Shown: positions 1-7,216 of the stretch, piece by piece
Numbering within the stretch: the first letter of the stretch is position 1
Layout: the number at the start of each line of letters is the position of its first letter
From: an uncultured Oscillospiraceae bacterium
Lineage (GTDB): Bacteria > Bacillota > Clostridia > Oscillospirales > Acutalibacteraceae
NCBI GenBank assembly: GCA_900554535.1
Contig: USIA01000001.1
Span: 5,712-69,711, forward strand
Direction: 5' to 3'
Length of the DNA: 64,000 nt
Program-made: the position numbers and the translations under genes
Notes under the pieces: model-generated
Databases searched by the model: none
What the model was told of the DNA's origin: nothing
Seen by the model: the letters and a program-made list of their open reading frames with translations, nothing else

Positions 1-193
1 CCAGAAGTGTCACGGTACCGTAACGGTCCATAGCAATATAACCATCCTCACGAAGAAGCTTCATTGCGTGACTGACGCTTGGCTTGGAAACACCAAGTCT
101 GGTCGCAATATCAATGGAACGAACTCCTCCTCCTTTTTTGGATAAAACCAGAATTGATTCAAGATAATCCTCCGCTGACTGTCTGATCTCCAT
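1..193 (-). CDS. DtxR/MntR-family metal-dependent regulator, N-terminal part (cut by window edge)
   Basis: The first 64 codons are visible on the minus strand, from an ATG at 193 behind the ribosome site GGGAGG. The protein starts MEIRQSAEDYLESILVL and carries the winged-helix recognition segment GVSKPSVSHAMKLL, typical of DtxR/MntR repressors that sense Fe2+ or Mn2+. The metal-binding and dimerisation part lies outside the window. It is closely similar over its whole visible length to the regulator at 33892-34263 inside the ICE. It is divergent from the ABC exporter pair at 456-4105, so it may control it; that is inference. Family call is firm, metal unknown. Confidence 0.85.
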   Translation of the reverse strand, partial: MEIRQSAEDYLESILVLSKKGGGVRSIDIATRLGVSKPSVSHAMKLLREDGYIAMDRYGTVTLL

Positions 194-277
194 ATAAAAT
201 CCTCCCTGCAAAAATTTAACTCTATATAGACCCTCTAAAGGGATCTGAATCCCATTCCTTCCCTGTTCTACAGGCGA

Positions 278-318
278 ATATTAACTTTTAATATACCGCT
301 TAAAGGATGTTGTGTCAA
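278..318 (-). promoter_or_regulatory. Promoter of the DtxR-type gene with overlapping palindrome
   Basis: On the minus strand a -35 TTGACA (313-318), a 17-bp spacer and a -10 TATATT (290-295) lie upstream of the regulator. The palindrome ATATTAA-CTT-TTAATAT (278-294) covers the -10 box and could be an autoregulatory operator. It does not match the classical DtxR or MntR box closely. Confidence 0.5.
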
Positions 319-338
319 GCATTTCGCACATGTTTATC

Positions 339-367
339 TTGACATTAAAAATAATTTCCCCGATAAT
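339..367 (+). promoter_or_regulatory. Promoter of the ABC exporter operon
   Basis: TTGACA (339-344), 17-bp spacer, GATAAT (362-367), about 90 bp before the first ABC gene. The match to a sigma-A promoter is near perfect. The divergent regulator promoter lies only about 20 bp away, so one bound repressor could affect both. Confidence 0.65.
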
Positions 368-455
368 AGTAGCTGAACAATATATCTGTTCTATAGCAGC
401 CCGGAATTCTTTCCAGTAGTGCTGTCTTTTGAACAGTAAAGAAAGGAGATTTTTT

Positions 456-2207
456 ATGCTCAAAACCCTTCTGGCCCAGGTCAGGGAGTTTAAAAAGGCA
501 TCGTTTCTCACGCCTTTTTTCATGATCCTGGAAGTTCTCTTTGAGACTCTGATCCCCCTGGCCATGGCTTCCATCATTGATAAGGGTGTGGAAGCCGGAA
601 ATATCGGCCATATCTATCGGATGGGTGCAGTTATGGTAGCTCTTGCCCTGTGCGGACTCTGGTCCGGCGTCATGGGAGGAAAATACGGAGCACTGGCCTC
701 CACAGGCTTTGCCAGAAACCTCCGAAAAGCCATGTACACCAACATCCAGACCTTTTCTTTTTCCAACATCGACAAATACAGCACTGCCGGCCTGATCACC
801 CGTCTTACCACAGATGTGACCAACCTGCAGAACGCCTATCAGATGATCCTTCGTATGTGTACCCGTGCACCGGCCAGTCTGATCTGTGCCATGGTCATGG
901 CATTTCTTATCAACGCAAAGCTTGCAAGCATCTACCTTGTCGCTGTTATCTTCCTGGGAGGCTGTCTGATCTTTATCATGCAGAAGGCCACTGTATACTT
1001 CCGGGCCGTATTCCGTAAATACGACGACCTGAACGCAAGTGTCCAGGAAAACATCGGCGCTGTACGCGTTGTCAAGGCCTATGTCCGCGAAGACTACGAG
1101 ATCAGCAAATTCCAGAAAGCCTGCAACAAAGTATACGAAATGTTCTTAAGTGCTGAGAAGATCGTTGTCATGAACATGCCCCTGATGCAGTTTACCGTTT
1201 ATGCCTGTATCCTGGGGATCAGCTGGCTCGGCGCCAAAATGATCGTAGGCAGCTCCCTTACTACCGGTGAGCTTATGAGCCTTCTCACCTACTGCATGAA
1301 CATTCTCATGAGCCTTATGATGCTTTCCATGGTTTTTGTTATGGTGACAATGAGTATTGCCAGCGCAGAGCGTGTTACGGAAGTCATCAATGATACTGCT
1401 GACATCACAGATCCGGAGGATCCGGTAACAGATGTCCCAGACGGAAGTATCGTCTTCGATCATGTAAATTTCAGCTATAAGAAAGACAGTCAGGAACCCG
1501 TTCTGAAGGATATCAATCTCTCGATCCGCTCCGGCGAGACCATAGGGATCATCGGCGGTACCGGAAGTGCAAAATCCAGCCTTGTCAACCTGATCAGCCG
1601 TCTTTATGACGTAACGGATGGTTCTGTTTCCGTAGGAGGCATCGATGTCCGTAAATACCATCTGGAATCTCTCAGAAATCAGGTTTCCGTTGTTCTTCAG
1701 AAGAATGTACTCTTCTCAGGAACCATTCTGGAAAACCTCCGATGGGGTGACAAAAATGCCACTGAGGAGGAATGCCGCCGCGCATGCCAGCTTGCCTGTG
1801 CCGATGATTTCATCGAAAAAATGCCGGACAAATACAATACCTTCATTGAACAGGGCGGCTCCAATGTTTCCGGAGGCCAGAAGCAACGTCTCTGTATTGC
1901 CCGCGCTCTTCTGAAGAAGCCGAAGATACTGATCCTGGATGACTCCACCAGTGCGGTAGATACTGCCACAGACGCAAGGATCCGCCGTGCCTTTGCCGAG
2001 GAGATCCCGGATACCACCAAGCTGATCATCGCACAGCGTGTTTCCAGCATCCAGAACGCGGACCGGATCATCGTTATGGATAACGGTGAGATCAACGGTT
2101 TTGGTACCCACGAGGAGCTTCTTAAGACTAACGCCATTTATCAGGAAGTATTTCATTCACAGACCGGCGGCGCCGGTGATTTTGACGAGGGAGGTGAACC
2201 GGCTTGA
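456..2207 (+). CDS. ABC exporter half-transporter with degenerate ATPase site
   Basis: This 583-residue protein has an N-terminal six-helix ABC exporter membrane domain (about residues 1-300) and a C-terminal nucleotide-binding domain. ATG 456 follows GAAAGGAG; an upstream TTG at 429 lacks a ribosome site. Three catalytic motifs are altered: Walker A reads GGTGSAKSS, Walker B ends LILDDST with Asp in place of the catalytic Glu (about residue 493), and the switch His is Gln (IIAQRVSS). The signature VSGGQ is intact. This is the pattern of the degenerate subunit of heterodimeric exporters such as TM287/288 and BmrCD. The partner is the next gene. Likely role is drug, peptide or lipid export; substrate unknown. 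Confidence 0.88.
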   Translation: MLKTLLAQVREFKKASFLTPFFMILEVLFETLIPLAMASIIDKGVEAGNIGHIYRMGAVMVALALCGLWSGVMGGKYGALASTGFARNLRKAMYTNIQTFSFSNIDKYSTAGLITRLTTDVTNLQNAYQMILRMCTRAPASLICAMVMAFLINAKLASIYLVAVIFLGGCLIFIMQKATVYFRAVFRKYDDLNASVQENIGAVRVVKAYVREDYEISKFQKACNKVYEMFLSAEKIVVMNMPLMQFTVYACILGISWLGAKMIVGSSLTTGELMSLLTYCMNILMSLMMLSMVFVMVTMSIASAERVTEVINDTADITDPEDPVTDVPDGSIVFDHVNFSYKKDSQEPVLKDINLSIRSGETIGIIGGTGSAKSSLVNLISRLYDVTDGSVSVGGIDVRKYHLESLRNQVSVVLQKNVLFSGTILENLRWGDKNATEEECRRACQLACADDFIEKMPDKYNTFIEQGGSNVSGGQKQRLCIARALLKKPKILILDDSTSAVDTATDARIRRAFAEEIPDTTKLIIAQRVSSIQNADRIIVMDNGEINGFGTHEELLKTNAIYQEVFHSQTGGAGDFDEGGEPA

Positions 2208-4105
2208 AAAAACAGAACATGAAAGGCCCGGGCGGTCCTGGCCCAAGGGGTATGGGAACACCGGAGCAGCCGGGAAAGCTTCTGGGACGCCTTGCCCGTT
2301 ATATCTTTAAAAACTACAGTATCCATATCGTGATCGTGGTGATCTGCATTTTTGTCAGTGTTCTTGCCAATGTACAGGGAACTATGTTCATGAAAACCCT
2401 GATCGACCAGTATATCACACCGCTTCTCTCAGCAGATACACCGGATTTCGGGCCTCTGGCTACAGCCATCGCACGTGTGGCATGCTTTTACGCCATTGGT
2501 GTTATTGCCACCTATACTTATAACCGTATCATGATCAATGTTTCCCAGGGAACCTTACGTAACCTCCGAAACGATATGTTTGCAACGATGGAAACGCTTC
2601 CCATCAAATATTTTGACACTCACGCACACGGCGATATCATGTCCATCTACACCAACGACATTGATACCCTGCGCCAGATGATCAGCCAGAGCTTTCCGCA
2701 GCTGCTTTCCAGTGTGATCACCATCGTCAGTGTTCTTGTAAGTATGCTGATCCTGAATGTTCCGCTTACTGTAGTTACCCTGCTTATGGTTGCCATTATG
2801 ATGACTGCCAGCCGGAAGCTTGCGGGCTTAAGCGGAAAATATTTCCTGGAGCAGCAGACCAACCTTGGTATTGTCAATGGTTATATCGAAGAGATGATGG
2901 AGGGTCAGAAGGTTGTCAAGGTCTTCTGCCATGAGGACGAAAGCATCCGGAAATTCGATGAACTGAACGACCAGCTTTTCACCAGCGCAGACAATGCAAA
3001 CCGTTTTGCCAACATCCTGATGCCTGTGGTCGCACAGCTTGGAAATGTCAGCTATGTGATCTGCGCCATGGTGGGCGGTATCCTTGCTATCAACGGCATC
3101 GGCAGCTTCACACTTGGCGGGCTTGCCAGCTTCCTGACCTTCAATAAGAGCTTCAACATGCCTATCAACCAGGTCAGCCAGCAGTTCAACAGTATTGTTA
3201 TGGCTCTTGCAGGTGCAAAACGTATCTTTGATCTTCTGGATGAAAAACCGGAAGTGGATGAAGGCTACGTTACTCTCGTCAATGCAAAAGAGGAAAACGG
3301 TGTTCTTACCGAATCCGACAAACGTACCGGCCGCTGGGCATGGAAGCATTTCCACAAAGCTGAGGGTACCACTGATTATATCGAGCTGAAGGGTGATATG
3401 GTCCTGGAGGATGTAGACTTTGGTTATAATTCCAACAAGATCGTTCTCCATGACATCAACATGTATGCACAGCCAGGCCAGAAGATCGCTTTTGTAGGCT
3501 CCACCGGCGCCGGAAAAACCACCATTACCAATCTTCTGAACCGTTTTTACGACATTCAGAAGGGTAAGATCCGTTATGACGGCATCAACATCACCAAGAT
3601 CAAAAAAGATGATCTCAGACGCTCCATGGGCATCGTTCTTCAGGATACCAACCTGTTCACAGCAACCGTTATGGAAAATATCCGCTACGGAAAGCTGGAT
3701 GCCACAGATGAGGAGGTTATCGCAGCAGCAAAGCTTGCCAACGCCGACGGTTTCATCCGCAGGCTTCCGCAGGGTTATAATACCCTTCTCCGCGGAAACG
3801 GTGCAAACTTAAGTCAGGGCCAGCGACAGCTTCTCTCCATTGCCCGTGCAGCCGTTGCAGACCCGCCCGTCCTGATCCTGGACGAGGCCACCAGCTCCAT
3901 TGATACCCGTACCGAAAAGCTTGTACAGGATGGTATGGATAAGCTGATGGAAGGCAGGACGACCTTTGTGATCGCCCACAGACTTTCCACAGTACGCAAC
4001 AGTGACTGCATCATGGTCCTGGAGCAGGGACACATCATCGAGCGTGGTTCCCACGAGGAGCTACTTGCACAGAAGGGCCGGTATTATCAGCTGTATAACG
4101 GCTGA
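2204..4105 (+). CDS. ABC exporter half-transporter, catalytic partner
   Basis: This 633-residue half-transporter has a membrane domain followed by an ATPase domain with intact Walker A (STGAGKTT), Walker B (LILDEATSS) and switch His (VIAHRLST), but an altered signature, LSQGQ. In the heterodimer its Walker motifs pair with the intact VSGGQ of the upstream partner to form the one working ATP site, while its own LSQGQ faces the partner's defective Walker motifs. The start is TTG 2204, overlapping the previous stop as TTGA and 8 bases after GGGAGGTGA; ATG 2219 is an alternative. Translational coupling suggests equal synthesis of the two subunits. A Gly/Pro-rich stretch of about 20 residues precedes the first helix. 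Confidence 0.9.
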   Translation: MKKQNMKGPGGPGPRGMGTPEQPGKLLGRLARYIFKNYSIHIVIVVICIFVSVLANVQGTMFMKTLIDQYITPLLSADTPDFGPLATAIARVACFYAIGVIATYTYNRIMINVSQGTLRNLRNDMFATMETLPIKYFDTHAHGDIMSIYTNDIDTLRQMISQSFPQLLSSVITIVSVLVSMLILNVPLTVVTLLMVAIMMTASRKLAGLSGKYFLEQQTNLGIVNGYIEEMMEGQKVVKVFCHEDESIRKFDELNDQLFTSADNANRFANILMPVVAQLGNVSYVICAMVGGILAINGIGSFTLGGLASFLTFNKSFNMPINQVSQQFNSIVMALAGAKRIFDLLDEKPEVDEGYVTLVNAKEENGVLTESDKRTGRWAWKHFHKAEGTTDYIELKGDMVLEDVDFGYNSNKIVLHDINMYAQPGQKIAFVGSTGAGKTTITNLLNRFYDIQKGKIRYDGINITKIKKDDLRRSMGIVLQDTNLFTATVMENIRYGKLDATDEEVIAAAKLANADGFIRRLPQGYNTLLRGNGANLSQGQRQLLSIARAAVADPPVLILDEATSSIDTRTEKLVQDGMDKLMEGRTTFVIAHRLSTVRNSDCIMVLEQGHIIERGSHEELLAQKGRYYQLYNG

Positions 4106-4146
4106 TCCAGGCTCACAGTTATTTTCGATCTAAAATATTCAATACC

Positions 4147-4193
4147 AAAAACATGCAGGGTGTATCTTTTCTGATAGTCCTGCATGTTTTTTT
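4147..4193 (+). terminator. Intrinsic terminator of the ABC exporter operon
   Basis: Arms ACATGCAGG (4151-4159) and CCTGCATGT (4179-4187) form a perfect stem followed by a run of seven T. Confidence 0.85.
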
Positions 4194-4194
4194 A

Positions 4195-4203
4195 TGCTAT
4201 AAT
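4195..4203 (+). promoter_or_regulatory. Extended -10 promoter of the transglutaminase-like gene
   Basis: TGCTATAAT lies right after the preceding terminator and 50 bp before the next start codon. No good -35 is seen, as is usual for extended -10 promoters. Confidence 0.5.
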
Positions 4204-4252
4204 CTTTGATTGAAATCTATTTTTCCGGAAAGGAGTCTCCGTATTTTTATAT

Positions 4253-5299
4253 ATGAAACAAACTGAAGAATATTACTACGGCAAAATGTCGAAAGATAAA
4301 CAAAACGTGTACCGTGCAATGCTTCACGGGCTTATGGAGCTTTCCGACGAGTTCCTGATCCCGCAGGTACCAACCACCGATGGAAACTGGCTCTATGATG
4401 TATTTTTCCAGCTTCGTCTGGATCACCCGGAGATTTTCTGGGCTGTGGGGTTTAAATACCGTTATTACAAGGACTCGCCAAATCTGATACTGATTCCTGA
4501 ATATATCTTCGACAAAAATAAAATCCGGGAGCATCAGAAAGCCCTGGGAGCCCGCGTAGACAAGCTTGTGCGCACCGCCATGAAGTTTTCCGAGTGGGAT
4601 AAGGAAAAATATGTCCATGACTTCATCTGCGAAAATATCCGCTACGACAAACTGAAAAAGCCATATTCCCACGAGATCATCGGGCCTCTGGGCCATGGTG
4701 TCGGTGTCTGCGAGGGAATCGCCAAATCCGTAAAGGTCCTCTGTGATGCCCTTGGTGTATGGTGTATTATCGCCATCTGCGGGAACAATCCGGAAAAAGG
4801 GATCAAATACCGTCATACCTGGAACATCGTCCGGATCAACGGACAGTACTATCATCTGGATGCCACCTTCGATAATACTCTGGGCAAAAACGAAGACGGC
4901 TTAACCAGTATCCGTTACGATTATTTTAATCTGGATGACAAAAACATCTTCCGTGACCATGAACCACTGATCGCTCCGGCACCTCCCTGCCCGGATGGAA
5001 ACCACTTTTATTACCGTGAGAAAAAGCTATCCTTCACCAAATTGGAAGACGTATACAAACGTGCCCTCCAGGCCGCAAAAAAAGGCCGCGAATTCACCTT
5101 CCACTGGCGAGGCGGATATCTCACCCGTGAAGTCCTCGCAGACCTTGTAGATCAGATCCAGGCTGCAGGAAAGACACGGGACAAAAAAGCCATCATCACA
5201 CTCAACTGGCCTCAGGCTGTACTTCGATTTCATTTTGTAGAACAGCAGGCGGAAGGGAAGGTGTTTATTGAGGAAGTGAATGAAGGGGAGAAATTGTAG
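4253..5299 (+). CDS. Transglutaminase-like cysteine protease-fold protein
   Basis: This 348-residue protein has no clear signal peptide. A transglutaminase-like core is recognised by the three catalytic segments in the proper order: Cys in GVGVCEGIAK (about residue 153), His in YRHTWNIV (about 187) and Asp in YHLDATFD (about 202). Members of this superfamily act as proteases, peptide N-glycanases or cross-linkers; the exact reaction cannot be assigned. The N-terminal 100 residues and the C-terminal 90 residues are not recognised. The ribosome site AGGAG (4231-4235) is 17 bases from the ATG, longer than usual. It is monocistronic, between a terminator and the ICE boundary region. Confidence 0.8.
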   Translation: MKQTEEYYYGKMSKDKQNVYRAMLHGLMELSDEFLIPQVPTTDGNWLYDVFFQLRLDHPEIFWAVGFKYRYYKDSPNLILIPEYIFDKNKIREHQKALGARVDKLVRTAMKFSEWDKEKYVHDFICENIRYDKLKKPYSHEIIGPLGHGVGVCEGIAKSVKVLCDALGVWCIIAICGNNPEKGIKYRHTWNIVRINGQYYHLDATFDNTLGKNEDGLTSIRYDYFNLDDKNIFRDHEPLIAPAPPCPDGNHFYYREKKLSFTKLEDVYKRALQAAKKGREFTFHWRGGYLTREVLADLVDQIQAAGKTRDKKAIITLNWPQAVLRFHFVEQQAEGKVFIEEVNEGEKL

Positions 5300-5348
5300 G
5301 ATCATTTATCAGGCGGTTATTCTGATTCAATGTAGATGACAGATTGAT

Positions 5349-5627
5349 TCAGATAAAAATTTCTATAGTAAGAATGCTACAGACATATTGCTCATGATCT
5401 GTAGCATTTCTGTCCTGGATATTACATAAGTGTCCATAATAAAAAAGACCTTCCATAAATTCAAAATTTACAGAAAGTCTCTCTCTTTTCTGGTGCGAGT
5501 AGTGATACAGCATTTTTTGAAAACAATCGTAGTACAATTTGTTTTTGAGGTCATCGGATAGCAACTTGCTTGTATCGCACCCCGATGGGCAGCTGTATTG
5601 AAAAGTCAGTTGCCTTTTATATACCAC
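5349..5627 (-). CDS. Uncertain small ORF, unknown function
   Basis: A 92-codon frame starting at GTG 5627, without a visible ribosome site and with a stop codon five codons upstream. The translation is rich in Tyr, Cys and His, and no family is recognised. The hairpin 5371-5411 lies in its 3' part. It may be a remnant of a gene at the ICE border or chance. GC content is like the host rather than the ICE. Confidence 0.2.
   Translation of the reverse strand: MVYKRQLTFQYSCPSGCDTSKLLSDDLKNKLYYDCFQKMLYHYSHQKRERLSVNFEFMEGLFYYGHLCNIQDRNATDHEQYVCSILTIEIFI
5598..5625 (+). promoter_or_regulatory. Candidate repA promoter
   Basis: TTGAAA (5598-5603), 16-bp spacer, TATACC (5620-5625). The predicted start, near 5632, lies just before the hairpin-terminator at 5653-5703, so transcripts would pass through that hairpin before reaching repA. 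Confidence 0.35.
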
Positions 5628-5652
5628 ACAACCTAAAAATTATCAAGTACGC

Positions 5653-5703
5653 GCAGCGTTCACTTCTCCCATCACCGGGAGCAAATGAACGCTGCTTTTT
5701 TTG
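5653..5703 (+). terminator. Intrinsic terminator or attenuator in front of repA
   Basis: Outer arms GCAGCGTTCA (5653-5662) and TGAACGCTGC (5686-5695) and inner arms CTCCC (5666-5670) and GGGAG (5677-5681) form a two-part stem followed by eight T. It ends 9 bases before the repA ribosome site, so it either insulates the ICE from outside transcription or attenuates repA. Confidence 0.8.
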
Positions 5704-5730
5704 TTTACAACGAAAGGAGGCATCCGTGAA

Positions 5731-6645
5731 ATGGCAGTTTTTCGGGTAGAAAAGAACAGCGGCTACACGGTCATGTCGAACCACCACCTGCGGAACCGGG
5801 CCTTGTCCCTGAAAGCCAAAGGTCTTTTATCCCAAATGCTCTCCCTGCCGGAAGATTGGGACTACACCCTGCAAGGGCTGGCCCGTATCAACCGGGAAAG
5901 CATTGACGCGATACGGCAGGCCATCCGGGAACTGGAACAGGCAGGTTACATCCAGCGTTCCAGAGAACGGGACGAGAAAGGGCGGCTGCGCGGTGCAGAC
6001 TATGTGATCTTCGAGCTGCCGCAGCCTGTCCCTGCATCAGTTTCACCTACATTGGAAAATCCAACGTTGGAGAATCCCACGCAGGAAAACCCTACGTTGG
6101 AAAATCCAATGCAATTAAATAAAGATAAACTAATTACAGAAAAACAAAAGAAAGAGGTACAAAATACCGATTCCATTCCTATCCATTCCCCCAACCCCTT
6201 GCCTTTGGACGAGGACGAGGCAGCGGCACCGCCGCCGGAACGGACAGGAAGCCGAAAGGAAGCGGCCTATCAAATCTACCGGGACCTGATTTTGGAGAAC
6301 ATCGAGTATGACACCCTCACCCAGAATCCCCGGATAGACCGGGAACAGCTGGACGAGATCGTGGACATCCTGCTGGAAACCGTCTGTACTTCCCGCAAGT
6401 CCATCCGGGTGGCCGGGGACGATTACCCGGCAGAGCTGGTCAAGGCCAAGTTTTTGAAGTTGGACAGCCATCACATTGAGTTCGTCATGGACTGCCTGCG
6501 GGACAACACCACCAAAGTCCGCAACATCAAGCAATACCTGCGGGCCATGCTGTTTAACGCGCCCAGCACCATCAACAGCTACTATGCTTCCCTTGTGGCG
6601 CACGATATGGCGCAGCCCGATTGGGGCCGCCCGCCCAACACCTGA
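5731..6645 (+). CDS. repA: RepA_N-type replication initiator
   Basis: This 304-residue protein begins MAVFRVEKNSGYTVMSN and shows the RepA_N winged-helix domain over about residues 1-95 (NRALSLKAKGLLSQML, LQGLARINRESIDAIRQAI). The C-terminal 120 residues match the DUF6017 domain often fused to it in ICEs. A low-complexity linker (about residues 100-160) contains four repeats of the type LENPT. ATG 5731 follows AAAGGAGG by 10 bases. RepA_N proteins open the origin of Firmicute plasmids; in ICEs they are thought to support replication of the excised circle. The linker DNA contains iterons and an AT-rich tract (see separate entry), as in plasmids whose origin lies inside rep. Confidence 0.87.
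   Translation: MAVFRVEKNSGYTVMSNHHLRNRALSLKAKGLLSQMLSLPEDWDYTLQGLARINRESIDAIRQAIRELEQAGYIQRSRERDEKGRLRGADYVIFELPQPVPASVSPTLENPTLENPTQENPTLENPMQLNKDKLITEKQKKEVQNTDSIPIHSPNPLPLDEDEAAAPPPERTGSRKEAAYQIYRDLILENIEYDTLTQNPRIDREQLDEIVDILLETVCTSRKSIRVAGDDYPAELVKAKFLKLDSHHIEFVMDCLRDNTTKVRNIKQYLRAMLFNAPSTINSYYASLVAHDMAQPDWGRPPNT
6052..6111 (+). repeat. Four 15-bp tandem repeats (iterons) inside repA, followed by AT-rich DNA
   Basis: Copies at 6052, 6067, 6082 and 6097 follow the pattern TTGGAAAATCCAACG; copies 1 and 4 contain the short palindrome TTGGA-AAA-TCCAA. Bases 6112-6175 directly after are strongly AT-rich in an otherwise GC-rich gene. Iterons plus an unwinding element inside the rep gene are the known arrangement of RepA_N plasmid origins, so this is the likely ICE origin of replication. 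Confidence 0.55.
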
Positions 6646-6664
6646 CCGAAAGGAGCGTCCACCC

Positions 6665-6706
6665 ATGAGAACCCTTTACCTGCGGCGGCTGGTGGTTCCA
6701 CCCTAG
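6665..6706 (+). CDS. Possible 13-codon leader peptide before pcfB
   Basis: ATG 6665 follows GAAAGGAG and encodes MRTLYLRRLVVPP, then TAG. It sits in the gap between repA and pcfB. The good ribosome site on so short a frame suggests a translated leader rather than a protein with its own role, but it may be decayed coding DNA. Confidence 0.35.
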   Translation: MRTLYLRRLVVPP

Positions 6707-6745
6707 CTGCCGCTTTTCCGACTACTTCCCAAGGAGGGATGCTGA

Positions 6746-7216
6746 ATGCAGGAAGAAGTCACCCAGAAAACCATTGCCCTGTCCATGAAAACGGGCAAGC
6801 TCACCGCCCAAGCGCTGCAAGCCGCGCTGAAAAAATATTTGCAGCACCGGGCCAAGGGGCCAAAGCTGCACCACGGCAAGCAAAGCCTGAAACAGCTGAA
6901 AGCCCACGGCGCGGCTCTGACCAACATTGAAGTCACGGAGGCGAACATCGGGGCGTTCAAGCCCTGCGCAAAGAAGTACGGCGTGGACTTCACCTTGCGC
7001 AAGGATAAAACCACCCAGCCGCCCCATTACATCGTGATCTTCAAGGCCAAGGACGCGGACAATCTGGAACAGGCGTTCCGGGAGTTCACGGCTAAAACGC
7101 TCTCCAAGGAGCAGCGGCCCTCCATCCGCAAGGTGCTGGCAGCAGCCAAGCAGAAAGCCGCCCGGCAGCCGAAACGTGCGAAGGAAAAAATCAAGCAAAG
7201 GGGGCTGGAACGATGA
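6746..7216 (+). CDS. pcfB: PcfB-family (DUF3801) conjugation accessory protein
   Basis: This 156-residue, basic, soluble protein starts MQEEVTQKTIALSMKTGK, characteristic of PcfB/DUF3801, and has a very Lys/Arg-rich C-terminal tail. PcfB homologues in enterococcal pCF10 bind the relaxase and help deliver it to the coupling protein. The start at 6746 is preceded by AAGGAGGG; ATG 6739 is out of frame. Its last four bases overlap the start of the VirD4 gene as ATGA, so the two are translationally coupled, which fits partnership with the coupling protein. Confidence 0.85.
   Translation: MQEEVTQKTIALSMKTGKLTAQALQAALKKYLQHRAKGPKLHHGKQSLKQLKAHGAALTNIEVTEANIGAFKPCAKKYGVDFTLRKDKTTQPPHYIVIFKAKDADNLEQAFREFTAKTLSKEQRPSIRKVLAAAKQKAARQPKRAKEKIKQRGLER

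Larger units (their letters stand above)
5300..5652. other. Left junction region between host DNA and ICE
   Basis: AT-rich intergenic DNA containing two hairpins: 5321-5331 with 5343-5353 (one mismatch; possibly the terminator of the transglutaminase gene), and 5371-5383 with 5398-5411 (AGAATGCTACAGA and its complement). The ICE left end should lie here or just beyond, but no direct repeat shared with the right end at about 38165-38196 could be recognised, apart from the 7-mer GAATGCT. Confidence 0.4.

Noticed and set aside
5371..5411. Inverted repeat AGAATGCTACAGA as left attachment site
   Set aside because: It shares only the 7-mer GAATGCT with the right end region; not enough to define an att core.
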